Below are positions 43,355 through 55,102 of a stretch of DNA of 64,000 bases, in pieces. Location: positions 372,001 through 436,000 of the forward strand of contig JAUSLJ010000033.1 of assembly GCA_030646715.1 (NCBI GenBank). The letters run 5' to 3'. Source of the DNA: Agitococcus sp. Lineage in GTDB: Bacteria > Pseudomonadota > Gammaproteobacteria > Pseudomonadales > Moraxellaceae. The notes under the pieces were generated by a model, which was given only the letters and a program-made list of their open reading frames with translations, had not been told where the DNA came from and did not search any database. Made by a program: the position numbers and the translations under genes. The first letter of the stretch is position 1; every line of letters starts with the position of its first letter.

Positions 43355-46129
43355 ATGTCCAAAATTGCCAAAATCATTGCTCTGGGTCTGGGTGGTATTC
43401 TCGTTCTTATCTTGGGAGTGATGGCTTTTATTTTATTTGTCATTGATCCTAACGACTATAAGCAAGAAATCTATACTGTCGTTAAAGATAAAACCGATAT
43501 GGATTTGGTGATAAGTGACCGTATTGAATGGCAGTTATGGCCACAAATTGGCTTAAAACTCGGTAAAACCACGCTCACAGATACAGCCGCCAAACAAAAT
43601 TTAGTGGCGATTAAACAAGCCACTGTCAGTGTGCAAGTAATGCCGTTATTGGCGAAAAAAATGGCCATTGATTCGGTATTGCTTGATGGTGCAACCTTGA
43701 ATTTTGTTCAATATGCCAACGGTACAACTAGTTGGGATAAGATGTTAAATAAGTTGAAAAATCAGCCTGAAGATAAGTCCGAAAAAATTGAATTTAATAT
43801 CAAATTACTCAATATCTCCAATAGTGCTTTAGCGTTTAAAGATGAAAAAACGCAGACCGAAGGTCAGTTAGATAAACTATTAGTGCAAGCCAGTGACATT
43901 GACCTGAAAAAAGCCTTCCCCATTCATGTGAAATTTGCCTATAACCAAAAAGATGGTCAAGGCAAAACCTTGATTGCCGATAATGACCTAAATGCCAGCA
44001 TACAGTTAGAACAAGAGGCCGAGCGTTACACCTTAAAAGGCTTAACCGCACGTAGTCATGTAGAAGGCACGTTATTACCAGCACCGATGATTATTGATGT
44101 GCAAGGCGATGTTGTCGCCGATATGAAAGCGCAAGTGCATACCGTTGATGGCTTAAAACTGATTGTTGATTATCAAGACCCTGCCTTAAAATCGCCTGCC
44201 CATGTTGAGATGGCAGGTAAAATTGTTGCCGATATGAAGCAGCAATTAGTGGATATTACAGGTTTACAATTCGCGGCGAGTTATCCCGAAAAAAGCCTAA
44301 AATCACCCGCAACGGTGAAAGTATTGGGTGATGTTCATGCCAATTTAGGCACGCAGCAAGTACAAATGCCGAGCTTAACGGTTGACGCAAGTTATCCTGC
44401 GGCCAATCTTAAAAGTCCTGCTACGCTGAAGCTCAATGCAGCCATTACGGCGGACTTAAAACAGCAAATTGTTAGTTTGGCCAATATCAAAGCCGATGCT
44501 GCGTATCCCGACCCAACACGTCCTGCACCCATTACAGCTAACATCAAAGGCGCAATTACTGCGAATTTAACCTCAGGTGCCGTCAATTTTGCGCCACTCG
44601 ATTTACAAGCCAGTTTGAGTGATAAAGCCTTCCCCAAAGTCATGCCCATTCATTTAACCGCACCGATTAGTGCGAATTGGAAAGAAGGAAAAGTCGCGCT
44701 CAATGGTTTTAATTTAGATGCGCTAAGTATTAAAACCAAAGGCCAGCTCCAAGCCTATTTACCTGCCTTAGCAGCGACGGCTAAACCGAATACTCCCGTG
44801 ACTCAAGGCATGACCGTGAGCGGTAATATCAGCACGTCACCATTTAATTTACGCCAATTAATGCAAGATTTAGGCATGGCGATTCCCGTGATGAAAGACG
44901 CAAACACCTTAAAAACGGTGAGTGTGAATAGCCAAATCAGTGGTAATGACCAAAGTATGTTACTCAAAGGCATGAAAGTTCAGCTTGATGAAAGTACCTT
45001 AACGGGTGATGCGGGCATTTCTGACCTGAAAACGCAAAAACTGTATGCCCGTTTAGCGATAGATAAAATCAACGTTGACCGTTATTTGCCACCCACTGAC
45101 CCGAATGCCAAACCCAGTGCAGGCGGTTTATTACCGATTGAGTTGCTAAAAAAACAAAATGTCGATGTGGTACTGACGATAGGCTCGTTAACCGCGATGA
45201 ACTACCCAATTAAACAATTGCAAGTAGTGACTATTGCTAATGGTGGCATAGTGCAAGTATCTAAATTGGGCGGCAGCATTTATAACGGAACATTCAATTT
45301 GCCAACGACGATTGATGTGCGCGGCAAAGAGCCAGTCGTTACCGTACAACCCAATATTCAACAAATTGATATTGCCACGGTTATTCAGCAATTTACCAAA
45401 AAAGATCTCTTTGCGGGTAAAACGGCGTTTCAGGGAAAATTGCAGTTAACGGGCAATACCGTACAAGCATGGACAAGCTCGGTGAGTGGCAATAGCGCGT
45501 TAAAATTTGATAATGGCGTGTTTAAGGGCGTGAACATCATGCAATTAGCATTGACCGAATTAAGCAACAATAAAGCTTTAGCTCCGTTTTTATCAGCCCA
45601 AGACGCAAAGACCATTGCCAATAAACAAAACGATACTGAAATCTCCAGTTTCTTGGGTGAGGCAGATATTAAGAATGGTTTGGTGAATACCAAGTCACTA
45701 AATGCGGATTTAAAGAAAGGCAAAATTGAAGGTGGTGGTAGCTTTAATCTGGTCAATATGGAGGCCGACTACAGCTTTAAACTGCATTTGGATAAATCAG
45801 TAGCTGGCGAGGGTATGGCTAATTATCCGATTCCTATTCGTTGTAAAGGCAATATTAGTGCGGCGGCTAAATTATGTACGGTCGATAGTCGAGCCGTGCG
45901 CGAGATGGCGACATCGGCATTATTAAATAGCGAAAAAGCACAAAAGTTAAAAGCGGAATTTGAAGCGAAAAAAACCGAAGCACAAGCGAAAGCCCAGTTA
46001 AAACTGGATGAGGCTGTGCAAAAAGCCAATGTTAAACTGAGCGATGACAGTAAAAAAGCCGTCGAAAAACTGAATAGTCAAATGGGTGATAAAGTGAATG
46101 AGCAACTGCAAAAGTTGTTTAAACATTAA
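43355..46129 (+). CDS. AsmA-family envelope protein with five 37-residue repeats
   Basis: A 924-residue protein with one N-terminal membrane helix (about 8-32: LGLGGILVLILGVMAFILFVI), then DPNDYKQEI, the usual AsmA start, and the body in the periplasm. Residues 256-440 consist of five units of exactly 37 residues, each built as D/N-L/M-K...Y-P/Q-D...K-S-P-A...A. The AsmA core returns at about 720-880 (VNTKSLNADLKKGKIEGGGSFNLVNMEADY and the typical C-terminal beta segments), followed by a long Lys/Ala/Glu coiled tail (885-920). AsmA relatives are thought to move phospholipids between membranes through a beta groove. RBS is poor. It is a single gene. Confidence 0.9.
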   Translation: MSKIAKIIALGLGGILVLILGVMAFILFVIDPNDYKQEIYTVVKDKTDMDLVISDRIEWQLWPQIGLKLGKTTLTDTAAKQNLVAIKQATVSVQVMPLLAKKMAIDSVLLDGATLNFVQYANGTTSWDKMLNKLKNQPEDKSEKIEFNIKLLNISNSALAFKDEKTQTEGQLDKLLVQASDIDLKKAFPIHVKFAYNQKDGQGKTLIADNDLNASIQLEQEAERYTLKGLTARSHVEGTLLPAPMIIDVQGDVVADMKAQVHTVDGLKLIVDYQDPALKSPAHVEMAGKIVADMKQQLVDITGLQFAASYPEKSLKSPATVKVLGDVHANLGTQQVQMPSLTVDASYPAANLKSPATLKLNAAITADLKQQIVSLANIKADAAYPDPTRPAPITANIKGAITANLTSGAVNFAPLDLQASLSDKAFPKVMPIHLTAPISANWKEGKVALNGFNLDALSIKTKGQLQAYLPALAATAKPNTPVTQGMTVSGNISTSPFNLRQLMQDLGMAIPVMKDANTLKTVSVNSQISGNDQSMLLKGMKVQLDESTLTGDAGISDLKTQKLYARLAIDKINVDRYLPPTDPNAKPSAGGLLPIELLKKQNVDVVLTIGSLTAMNYPIKQLQVVTIANGGIVQVSKLGGSIYNGTFNLPTTIDVRGKEPVVTVQPNIQQIDIATVIQQFTKKDLFAGKTAFQGKLQLTGNTVQAWTSSVSGNSALKFDNGVFKGVNIMQLALTELSNNKALAPFLSAQDAKTIANKQNDTEISSFLGEADIKNGLVNTKSLNADLKKGKIEGGGSFNLVNMEADYSFKLHLDKSVAGEGMANYPIPIRCKGNISAAAKLCTVDSRAVREMATSALLNSEKAQKLKAEFEAKKTEAQAKAQLKLDEAVQKANVKLSDDSKKAVEKLNSQMGDKVNEQLQKLFKH
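44120..44674 (+). repeat. Five tandem 111-bp coding repeats in the AsmA-like gene
   Basis: Within the coding frame, five successive units of 111 bases encode residues 256-292, 293-329, 330-366, 367-403 and 404-440. Period is exact with no insertion. Units diverge at the DNA level but keep the positions of Lys-Ser-Pro-Ala and Tyr-Pro. A sixth, weaker unit (about 36 residues) may precede them. Confidence 0.85.
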
Positions 46130-46131
46130 AT

Positions 46132-46192
46132 TGTAGGGGCGAATTTATTCGCCTTGAAAAATATGTTTTTGGCGAATAAATTCGCCCCTACA
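46132..46192. repeat. Perfect 22-bp inverted repeat (REP-like hairpin)
   Basis: Two 22-base arms, 46132-46153 and 46171-46192, are exact reverse complements around a 17-base loop. The unit begins three bases after the AsmA stop. No T tract follows. It resembles dispersed REP-type elements of proteobacteria. The loop and right arm read through in frame with the asparaginase gene, giving a false N-terminal extension from 46154. Confidence 0.9.
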
Positions 46193-46204
46193 GGGTTGAT
46201 TGTG

Positions 46205-47389
46205 ATGAGGGTCTGCATAATTTATACAGGCGGCACGATTGGCTGTCTTGGCAATCCACTTGCGCCTATGTCGAGCGATGCGTTCTATCAAGCTTTTCAC
46301 TCTGTAATCACAGCTATCATTAAAACAAAACACGCAGAAATTAGCATTAGCTTTAGCAATTTTGCGACCACGCTAGACAGCACCAATATTCAGCCTTCCG
46401 ATTGGTGTTTAATCGCGAGTGAAATCGTTAACTATTATGCGGATTACGATGCGTTCATCGTCTTACACGGCACAGATACGATGACTTGGACTGCATCGGC
46501 TTTGTCGTTTTTATTGACGGGATTAAATAAGGAAGGCCAAATAGTTGCTGCATTAGATAAGCCTGTGATTGTCACAGGTTCACAATTGCCATTGTTTGCT
46601 CAGCAGTCGTTAACATCCTCATTAAGTTTGTATGAAAATACCGATGCGCTTAATAATATTTATGGAGCGATATCAGCGGTCTATGCGGGCATAAAAGAAG
46701 TGGGCGTTTATTTTCATCAGCAACTCTTGCGCGGTAATCGCAGCTTAAAAACAAATACCCACGCCTTTGATGCGTTTTCTTCGCCAAATTATCCAGCTTT
46801 AGGACAGCATGATTCAACCTTCGCGCCGAATCATCGTGCTCTTCGTTATGTCGCCAACCATTCCGAAACAGCACTAAGTCACCCTGAAAATATTGCCATT
46901 TTAAAGAATCAACTTGTTCAAATTAATCGTTGTATCGACGAAAACATGGTTATTAACGTAGCCGCTTATCCCGTGTTTTACAGTCAGCAAAGTAATGTTC
47001 TAGCTCATTTTGTTAATAGTGCAATATCGATACCTTATGTGAAAGGCATTATTTTACAGTCCTATGGTGCGGGTAGCTTCCCGTCTGGCAGTGCGAAAAA
47101 TGCTACAGACGGTATGATGTATCAGGCATTAAAGGCGGCGAGCGAGCAAAATATAGTTATCGTGAATTGTACGCAGGTAATCACAGGTTTGGTCAACGCC
47201 AATAGTTATGAGGCAGGTTCTTGGCTCTGTGACGTTAACGCGGTCGATGCCAAAGATATGGCACCGATTGCGGCATTAACCAAACTGACGGTTTTATTGG
47301 CGGTTAATCACGGTTGCAATTATCAATGGTCGCCGAAGTTTATCGGAGCGTTGATGTTGACTGATTTGGCGGGGGAAATTACCCAATAA
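46205..47389 (+). CDS. L-asparaginase family protein (AnsA-like)
   Basis: A 394-residue enzyme of the asparaginase I/II fold. The N-terminal catalytic Thr is in IYTGGTIG, the second Thr-Asp in VLHGTDTMTWTASALSF; PVIVTGSQLP and the C-terminal QSYGAGSFPSG also fit. It has no signal peptide, so it resembles the cytoplasmic AnsA type, hydrolysing asparagine to aspartate and ammonia, but is longer than E. coli AnsA (338). The ATG at 46205 is chosen; the open frame to 46154 starts within the inverted repeat. RBS is weak (CAGGG). Confidence 0.85.
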   Translation: MRVCIIYTGGTIGCLGNPLAPMSSDAFYQAFHSVITAIIKTKHAEISISFSNFATTLDSTNIQPSDWCLIASEIVNYYADYDAFIVLHGTDTMTWTASALSFLLTGLNKEGQIVAALDKPVIVTGSQLPLFAQQSLTSSLSLYENTDALNNIYGAISAVYAGIKEVGVYFHQQLLRGNRSLKTNTHAFDAFSSPNYPALGQHDSTFAPNHRALRYVANHSETALSHPENIAILKNQLVQINRCIDENMVINVAAYPVFYSQQSNVLAHFVNSAISIPYVKGIILQSYGAGSFPSGSAKNATDGMMYQALKAASEQNIVIVNCTQVITGLVNANSYEAGSWLCDVNAVDAKDMAPIAALTKLTVLLAVNHGCNYQWSPKFIGALMLTDLAGEITQ

Positions 47390-47412
47390 GGGGGGTAAAT
47401 ATTGATTTGCCC

Positions 47413-47460
47413 CTTCGACTCCGCTCAGGGAGCGTTTACGGTGGCAGAGCGGAGTCGAAG
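47413..47460. repeat. 14-bp inverted repeat pair before mutY
   Basis: Arms 47413-47426 and 47447-47460 are exact reverse complements around a 20-base loop. Thirteen of these bases recur at 22851-22863 and the same design with other bases at 55960-56022, so this is a dispersed REP-like element. It is in frame upstream of mutY and extends the apparent mutY frame to 47402, which should be ignored. Confidence 0.8.
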
Positions 47461-47563
47461 CCAAGCCGCTTTGAATGTGATACCGATAAAACTGTCTTAT
47501 TGCATCCCTCCCTCCAACCCGCGACAATGTCGCTTCTTTCACCCCCGCGCTATGCACTTCACT

Positions 47564-48604
47564 ATGACTTCACCCTTTAATTTTGCCTCCGCTGTATTAA
47601 CGTGGTTTGATGAGCATGGCCGTCATCATTTGCCTTGGCAAGAAAATACCACGCCGTATCGGGTATGGGTGTCGGAAATTATGTTGCAACAAACCCAAGT
47701 CGCAACAGTGATTCCCTATTATCAGCGTTTTATGGCCAGCTTTCCCACTGTTGTTGATTTGGCGAATGCACCTGAAGATGAAGTGTTACAGCATTGGGCA
47801 GGTTTAGGTTATTACGCTCGGGCGCGGAATTTACATCATGCGGCACAACAAGTAGCGGCTCAAGGTGGTGAGTTTCCACAAACGCTAGAGGATTTAATGG
47901 CGTTAAAAGGCATTGGCCGTTCCACAGCAGGTGCGATTTTAGCCTTAGCGTGTCAACAGCGCGGCGTAATTTTGGATGGTAATGTCAAACGCGTATTAGC
48001 GCGTTTTGCGGCGGTTACAGGTGAACCTAATAATGCAGATACACAGCAGACGTTATGGACATTAGCTGAGACGTTAACACCTCACGAGAGGGTAGGGGCT
48101 TACACCCAAGCGATGATGGATTTAGGCGCAACGGTATGCACACGCTCTAAACCTTTATGTTTATATTGTCCATTACAGTCGCAATGTCAGGCATTTGCTT
48201 TAGGCACACCTACTGCGTTTCCTGAAAAAAAGAAAAGTAAAAGTATTCCCACCAAAAAAGCTTATTTTCTGATTCTTGAAAACCAGCAACAGCAAGTGTT
48301 GTGGGTCAAACGTCCACCGACGGGTATTTGGGGTAGTCTGTGGTGTTTGCCTGAAATCGTTGCCGATAGTGAAGATGAGTTACGACAAATGCTCAAGCAA
48401 AAGTACGGGATTGATGATCCAAATATTGATTATTTAACCTGCTTTTCTCATACCTTTAGCCATTATCATTTGCAGCTACAACCTATACGCATTCTAGCGA
48501 CTCCGAGTTTGCTGGCCGATAGCGACAGTCAGTGGTGTTCAGTGTTGCAAGCAGGAGAGTTGGGTTTACCTACAGCAATGAAGAAACTGTTGGCGATGTT
48601 GTAA
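47564..48604 (+). CDS. mutY: Adenine DNA glycosylase MutY
   Basis: A 346-residue DNA repair enzyme that removes A paired with 8-oxoguanine. The helix-hairpin-helix motif is [15 protein letters not shown] with the catalytic Asp in [12 protein letters not shown]; the [4Fe-4S] ligands are [17 protein letters not shown]; the C-terminal NUDIX-like domain (about 225-345) reads the oxidised base. The start at 47564 (MTSPF) or 47552 fits E. coli MutY; the longer frame to 47402 is repeat-derived. The end overlaps the convergent diguanylate cyclase gene by 35 bases. Confidence 0.96.
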   Translation: MTSPFNFASAVLTWFDEHGRHHLPWQENTTPYRVWVSEIMLQQTQVATVIPYYQRFMASFPTVVDLANAPEDEVLQHWAGLGYYARARNLHHAAQQVAAQGGEFPQTLEDLMALKGIGRSTAGAILALACQQRGVILDGNVKRVLARFAAVTGEPNNADTQQTLWTLAETLTPHERVGAYTQAMMDLGATVCTRSKPLCLYCPLQSQCQAFALGTPTAFPEKKKSKSIPTKKAYFLILENQQQQVLWVKRPPTGIWGSLWCLPEIVADSEDELRQMLKQKYGIDDPNIDYLTCFSHTFSHYHLQLQPIRILATPSLLADSDSQWCSVLQAGELGLPTAMKKLLAML

Positions 48605-49841
48605 TGTCCGAATAAACCACATATTGATGACGGCCATTGGCTTTGGCTTGATAGAGGGCGATATCGGCTTGTTTGAGCATATCCGTGATACTGTGCTCAT
48701 GGTCAGCGGTCATGGAAGTAATACCGATACTAATGGTGACATGGGCAGCGGCATCGGAGTATTCGTGCTTAATCGCTAAACCATCAACAAAACTGCTGAC
48801 CCGTTCGGCAACTTTAATGCCGCCACCGATTTTGGTGTTGGGAAGCAAAATCACAAATTCCTCGCCGCCATAACGAGCGACAACATCCGATGTTCTCATG
48901 ACGCTGGCTTTAAGTGCTTGGCCAATATTGTGTAAGCAATTATCCCCTTCACCATGACCATAAAAATCATTAAACTTTTTAAACGAATCGACATCCAATA
49001 ATAATAAGGTCAGCGGTTGTTGATCACGCAAGCCGCGATCCCATTCCTTGCGTGAAACCTCATCAAAACAACGACGATTAGCAATACCTGTGAGCGCATC
49101 TTCATGCGCCATTTGATCGAGTTCTTCATTCAGCTTTTTTAATTCTTCGGTTTGGTGCGTCAATAATAAACTTTGTAAAAAAGCAATACGTTCATGCCAT
49201 TCACTAATCGCGGCTAAAGCCATCACCACTAAAGAGTAAACAATATAATAGTTACTAAATTTTGCGTAGATAATGGGGAGGTTGTTAAAGTGAGCGTAAG
49301 TAATGCTAAAAAATGCAGCAGAAAATAAAATGGTCACAAATAAAGGTAAAATAAAACGCAAGCCAAAAGCCATTAAACTAATGGCGGTCATCAAATGATA
49401 AATGACAAAATCAGAATAGTCACCATCATACATAATGGAAAGATTAATGATAATATATAAAATAAAAATGCTGACGGGTGCCATGAAGTGATAAAAATAG
49501 CGTTGAATATATTCAAGCCTAGGCGAAAGAATAATAAAAGCGATGGCGATAGCTAACGGCAGATAAGTTGACTTAACAACCTCAAAATTATTATAAAAAA
49601 CGATATCCGAGAAAAACAATCCAACATTAAGACAAATAGTTAAAAACAAAAGCACCAACAAATAACGACCTGTATGAATAAATGCTTGGCTATCTTTGGC
49701 TCGTTTGTAAATAAAGCGTTCTTCGAGTTGTTTAGGGAACTTAAAAACAATATTTTTTTGGGCAATAGTGGTTTCGACGTAGGCGAGGGTGTCGGTATCA
49801 TTATTTAATAAGTTGTTGGAACGGCTATCTTGTCTTAGCAT
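48570..49841 (-). CDS. Membrane diguanylate cyclase A (first of three)
   Basis: A 423-residue protein with a short cytoplasmic start, six predicted membrane helices (about 45-205) and a GGDEF domain (about 240-405). The active site reads YGGEEF and the inhibitory I-site RTSD lies five residues before it, so it is predicted active and product-inhibited. It should make c-di-GMP from GTP. The N-terminal [14 protein letters not shown] segment before the helices is shared with the two neighbouring cyclases. It is the third gene in the order of transcription. Overlaps mutY tail-to-tail. Confidence 0.9.
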   Translation of the reverse strand: MLRQDSRSNNLLNNDTDTLAYVETTIAQKNIVFKFPKQLEERFIYKRAKDSQAFIHTGRYLLVLLFLTICLNVGLFFSDIVFYNNFEVVKSTYLPLAIAIAFIILSPRLEYIQRYFYHFMAPVSIFILYIIINLSIMYDGDYSDFVIYHLMTAISLMAFGLRFILPLFVTILFSAAFFSITYAHFNNLPIIYAKFSNYYIVYSLVVMALAAISEWHERIAFLQSLLLTHQTEELKKLNEELDQMAHEDALTGIANRRCFDEVSRKEWDRGLRDQQPLTLLLLDVDSFKKFNDFYGHGEGDNCLHNIGQALKASVMRTSDVVARYGGEEFVILLPNTKIGGGIKVAERVSSFVDGLAIKHEYSDAAAHVTISIGITSMTADHEHSITDMLKQADIALYQAKANGRHQYVVYSDITTSPTVSSLL

Positions 49842-49901
49842 GATTGACTCAAAAAAAGACTACACTCTTCGTTAAGTATAAGTCTGAGTGTTCAAGAGTT
49901 T

Positions 49902-51197
<1,296 letters not shown>

Positions 51198-51226
51198 AAC
51201 CCACAACTAAGTCGCATTTATCCATA

Positions 51227-52498
51227 CTAAATATCCAACTGATATTGATGACGACCATTTTCTTTGGCTTTATAAAGTGCCGCATCCGCTTTCGCTAAAA
51301 ATGCCGTTAAGGTATTTAGGTTGGTCGGAACTAAATAGGTTACGCCAATACTCAGGGTCACAAAGCTGGCTACTTTCGAGCGGCTGTGTGGTAAAGCCAG
51401 CGCATCAACATGTTTAATAATGCGCTGTGCAACATCTATTGCACCTTCAATATCGGTATTCGGCAGTAGCACGACAAACTCTTCACCGCCATAACGAGCG
51501 GCTAAATCCGCAGGTCTGCGTAAGGCTTGTTTGATGGTTTGAGCCACTCGACGTAAACAAACATCGCCGATATTATGACCATAAGTATCATTGTAAAGCT
51601 TAAAAAAGTCCACATCCATATATAACATGGCAATACCTTGCTGGTCGCGCTTCGCTCGCTCCCATTCTTTATGTAAAGATTCATCAAAGGCACGGCGGTT
51701 GGCCAAACTGGTTAATGGATCTTCACGGGAAACACGATCAAGTGCGCGATTAAGTCGATCTAATTCAACGGTTTGATGAGCAACTATCATTTCTTGCAGA
51801 AAAGCAAAACGCTCTTGGCGTTCAATAAGGCCAACAATAATCAAGGTTATTGCCGAGCCTAGACCATAATAGTGAGAAAACTTAAACCAGTCGATTTTCC
51901 AATTTAAACTAACGGTGGTTAAAATGGTCATCACCGCAGCAAGACAAATAATTAACAAACAAACCGGAAATTGAACCCTTAAACCGAAACTAATAATTGT
52001 CACGATGATAATGACATCATAAGCAGCATGTTGGGCGAAGTTACTATCTACTGTCGTAACACTTGCCATCATGACGCAAAATAAGATGATGGTGCTGACG
52101 GGAGTGGCTAGCCACTGATAATTAGTCTGAAAAAAAGGCTTGTCAGCAAGTAGCATCACTAATAACAATAGCCCCCCAATAGGTGCTAAAACATATTTTA
52201 AAACAAATTGATCGTCCGACATGACAGCAAGAGGAAAGGCTTTAATGGCAATAGCAGCAATGACAGCATATAGCGCAAGAAACAGGAGTTTACCAACAGA
52301 AACCAAACGTCGATATTCTTCGGCGCGTTTAGCATAGAAACGGGACTCAATATCATTTTCAAAGTACAGAAAAAACGGACGTTCTTGTAATACGGTATGA
52401 ATATACGCCATTGTTTTGGGCGAAATAAGTTGTGGTAAATTTTCGCCAGTATTAGATGTTTCAGTTGTTGCTTTTGTCGGACTAGACACAATAGACAC
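51227..52498 (-). CDS. Membrane diguanylate cyclase C (third of three)
   Basis: A 423-residue paralogue: N-terminal RFYAKRAEEYRRLVS segment, six predicted helices (about 60-215) and GGDEF domain (about 250-420) with YGGEEF and I-site RPAD, all intact. The start is uncertain: GTG at 52498 lies 9 bases after AGGAAG, while TTG at 52507 is adjacent to it; GTG is chosen. It is the promoter-proximal gene of the cyclase set and is divergent from ygiQ. Confidence 0.88.
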   Translation of the reverse strand: MSIVSSPTKATTETSNTGENLPQLISPKTMAYIHTVLQERPFFLYFENDIESRFYAKRAEEYRRLVSVGKLLFLALYAVIAAIAIKAFPLAVMSDDQFVLKYVLAPIGGLLLLVMLLADKPFFQTNYQWLATPVSTIILFCVMMASVTTVDSNFAQHAAYDVIIIVTIISFGLRVQFPVCLLIICLAAVMTILTTVSLNWKIDWFKFSHYYGLGSAITLIIVGLIERQERFAFLQEMIVAHQTVELDRLNRALDRVSREDPLTSLANRRAFDESLHKEWERAKRDQQGIAMLYMDVDFFKLYNDTYGHNIGDVCLRRVAQTIKQALRRPADLAARYGGEEFVVLLPNTDIEGAIDVAQRIIKHVDALALPHSRSKVASFVTLSIGVTYLVPTNLNTLTAFLAKADAALYKAKENGRHQYQLDI

Positions 52499-52507
52499 CT
52501 TTGACAA

Positions 52508-52830
52508 CTTCCTAGATTTGTTTTTTATAATCTTTCACGCTTATTCCGCCACAATATGCAGGCGCAGGTGGATCCATATCCGATAAGCGGTAGTCAATCG
52601 TCGATTATGACTGAAGTGCTGATTATAAATAAAGCGTCTTGGTGAAAACTTATGCAAATATTTTACCCGCACACTTTAGATATGTGTACTCAGGCACAAT
52701 TTGTGACGCATTAATCGTTTTCAGTTGATGTTCAAAACAAACGGTACTTTTAATAAGGCATTGATTTCCCGCCATCCTTTTTGACGCAGAGTCGGGTACA
52801 ATACGCAGGTTGTTTTTTGAGTCGTTCGTC
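52508..52830. other. 323-base divergent intergenic region, no gene seen
   Basis: It lies between the diguanylate cyclase C start and ygiQ. I see no open frame of note, no RNA gene and no clear -35/-10 pair with correct spacing. A TACAAT element close to ygiQ could be a -10, but its only TTGAC-like partner is 10 bases away, too near. It must hold promoters in both directions. Confidence 0.5.
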
Positions 52831-55068
52831 ATGTCTGTGTCCCGCTTAACTGTTCCTTCACCACTAAAACCGTTATTTGCCTATGATAAGTATTGGGCTG
52901 AATGTTTTGGTGCTGCACCTTTTTTGCCGATGAGTCGTGCCGAAATGGATATTTTGGGTTGGGATACCTGCGATATTATTTTGGTCACAGGCGATGCTTA
53001 TGTCGATCATCCTAGCTTTGGTATGGCGATTATTGGTCGTTTACTCGAAGCGCAAGGCTTTAGAGTGGGGATTATTGCGCAACCTGATTGGAACTCTGCC
53101 GCCGACTTCAAAAAGCTCGGCGAACCGTCGTTATTTTTTGGCGTGACAGCGGGTAACATGGATTCGATGATTAACCGTTATACGGCTGATCGCAAAATTC
53201 GTTCCGATGATGCTTATTCTCCGCATGGACAAGGTGGTCATCGTCCAGATCGTAGCTCCATTGTTTATGCCCAACGTACTCGTGAAGCCTTTCCCCATGT
53301 ACCGATTGTCATGGGAGGTATTGAGGCCAGCTTACGCCGTATTGCCCATTATGATTATTGGCAAGATAAAGTCCGTCGTTCGTTGTTATTAGATGCGAAA
53401 GCCGATTTATTAGTATTTGGGAATGCCGAACGAGCGATTGTTGATATTGCTCACCGTATCGCTAATGGTGATGATATTCGGACGATTACCGATATTCGTG
53501 GCACTGCTTTTATGCGCCGTGATACCCCTGAAGGTTGGTTTGAGCTGGACTCTACCAACGTTGACGAAGTAGGGCGCGTTGACCCGATTATTAATCCTTA
53601 TGTGAATACGCAAGACTTAGCGGTGTGCGAAGTCGAAAAAGACAAAGGCTTATCTGAAAGTGATGTGCAAATCGTCACCCTCCAACCGAGTAATGCTTTA
53701 AAACACCGTATGCCGCCGCGTGAAAAAACGGTGATTCGCTTACCTGCGTTTGAGCAAGTAAAAGGTGACCCTGTGATGTATGCCCATGCGAATCGGGTGC
53801 TGCATTTAGAAACCAATCCGGGTAACGCTCGTGCCTTAGTGCAACGACATGGTGAGCAAGAAGTCTGGCTCAATCCGCCGCCGATTCCATTATCCACTGA
53901 AGAAATGGATTATGTCTTTGATTTGCCTTATGCGCGTGTGCCACATCCAGCCTATGGTGATGCCAAAATTCCTGCTTATGACATGATTCGGTTTTCGGTC
54001 AATATCATGCGTGGTTGTTTTGGGGGCTGTACTTTTTGTTCGATTACCGAACATGAAGGACGGATTATTCAAAATCGCTCCGAAGATAGCATTATTCGTG
54101 AAATCGAAAAAATGCGTGATGTACCGGGCTTTACGGGGGTTGTGTCTGACTTAGGCGGCCCTACGGCTAATATGTATCGCTTGGCCTGTAAATCTCCCAA
54201 GATTGAAGCCGCGTGCCGTAAACCTTCGTGTGTTTATCCCGATATTTGTGAAAACTTAAATACCGATCATTCACACTTAATCCAGTTATATCGTCGTGCG
54301 CGTAGTTTAAAAGGCGTGAAAAAAATCCTGATTGGTTCAGGTTTACGTTATGACTTGGCAGTACGTTCACCAGAGTATGTGCGTGAGTTGGTAACGCATC
54401 ATGTGGGCGGCTATTTAAAAATCGCTCCTGAACATACCGAAGAAGGTGTGTTATCCAAAATGATGAAGCCGGGCATTGGTGCATACGATAAGTTTAAACA
54501 ATTGTTTGACCGTTTCTCGAAAGAGGCAGGTAAAGAACAATACTTAATCCCCTATTTTATTGCCGCGCATCCGGGAACAACCGATAAAGACATGATGCAC
54601 TTGGCGATATGGCTGAAGAAAAATGGTTTCCGTGCTGACCAAGTACAAACTTTTTATCCTTCACCGATGGCTACCGCAACAGCGATGTATCACTCAGGCA
54701 AAAACCCCTTAAAGAAAGTGACGCGCAAAAGCGAAGGTGTAGAAATTGTAAAAGGTGATCGTCGTCGTCGTTTACACAAAGCATTCTTGCGTTATCATGA
54801 CCCGAATAACTGGCCATTGTTGCGTGAAGCGTTAAAAGAAATGGGACGTGCCGATTTAATTGGAAACGGTAAACAGCATTTGATTCCAACCTTTCAACCT
54901 GCAATGACAGGCACTTATCAAAGTCCACGGAAGAAAAACTCCAGTGAACAAGAAGGCGTGTCATTAAAAGTGACTGCTAAAAAAGGGCGTATTTTGACCC
55001 AGCACACAGGCTTGCCGCCTAGAGACACAGGCGCAGGTGTGAAACGTCCCGTTAAAAAACGTGGCTAA
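52831..55068 (+). CDS. ygiQ: YgiQ-family radical SAM protein
   Basis: A 745-residue radical SAM protein. The [4Fe-4S]-SAM motif is [16 protein letters not shown] (Cys-x3-Cys-x2-Cys), preceded by a long N-terminal region (HIDHPSFG-like [23 protein letters not shown]) typical of the YgiQ/UPF0313 family, and followed by KIAPEHTE and [16 protein letters not shown]. Its reaction is unknown. The start at 52831 replaces a TTG at 52810. It precedes the FKBP gene by 34 bases and they may be co-transcribed. Confidence 0.93.
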   Translation: MSVSRLTVPSPLKPLFAYDKYWAECFGAAPFLPMSRAEMDILGWDTCDIILVTGDAYVDHPSFGMAIIGRLLEAQGFRVGIIAQPDWNSAADFKKLGEPSLFFGVTAGNMDSMINRYTADRKIRSDDAYSPHGQGGHRPDRSSIVYAQRTREAFPHVPIVMGGIEASLRRIAHYDYWQDKVRRSLLLDAKADLLVFGNAERAIVDIAHRIANGDDIRTITDIRGTAFMRRDTPEGWFELDSTNVDEVGRVDPIINPYVNTQDLAVCEVEKDKGLSESDVQIVTLQPSNALKHRMPPREKTVIRLPAFEQVKGDPVMYAHANRVLHLETNPGNARALVQRHGEQEVWLNPPPIPLSTEEMDYVFDLPYARVPHPAYGDAKIPAYDMIRFSVNIMRGCFGGCTFCSITEHEGRIIQNRSEDSIIREIEKMRDVPGFTGVVSDLGGPTANMYRLACKSPKIEAACRKPSCVYPDICENLNTDHSHLIQLYRRARSLKGVKKILIGSGLRYDLAVRSPEYVRELVTHHVGGYLKIAPEHTEEGVLSKMMKPGIGAYDKFKQLFDRFSKEAGKEQYLIPYFIAAHPGTTDKDMMHLAIWLKKNGFRADQVQTFYPSPMATATAMYHSGKNPLKKVTRKSEGVEIVKGDRRRRLHKAFLRYHDPNNWPLLREALKEMGRADLIGNGKQHLIPTFQPAMTGTYQSPRKKNSSEQEGVSLKVTAKKGRILTQHTGLPPRDTGAGVKRPVKKRG

Positions 55069-55102
55069 AAACTATTTTTACCTTCAAAGGAAACAACGAT
55101 AA

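Noticed and set aside
47402-47563. A 54-residue N-terminal extension of mutY
   Set aside because: It is coded by the inverted repeat at 47413-47460 and by unrelated sequence; known MutY proteins begin at the position of 47564.
52766-52800. Sigma-70 promoter before ygiQ (TTGACG with TACAAT)
   Set aside because: The two hexamers are only about 10 bases apart, too close to work as a pair.
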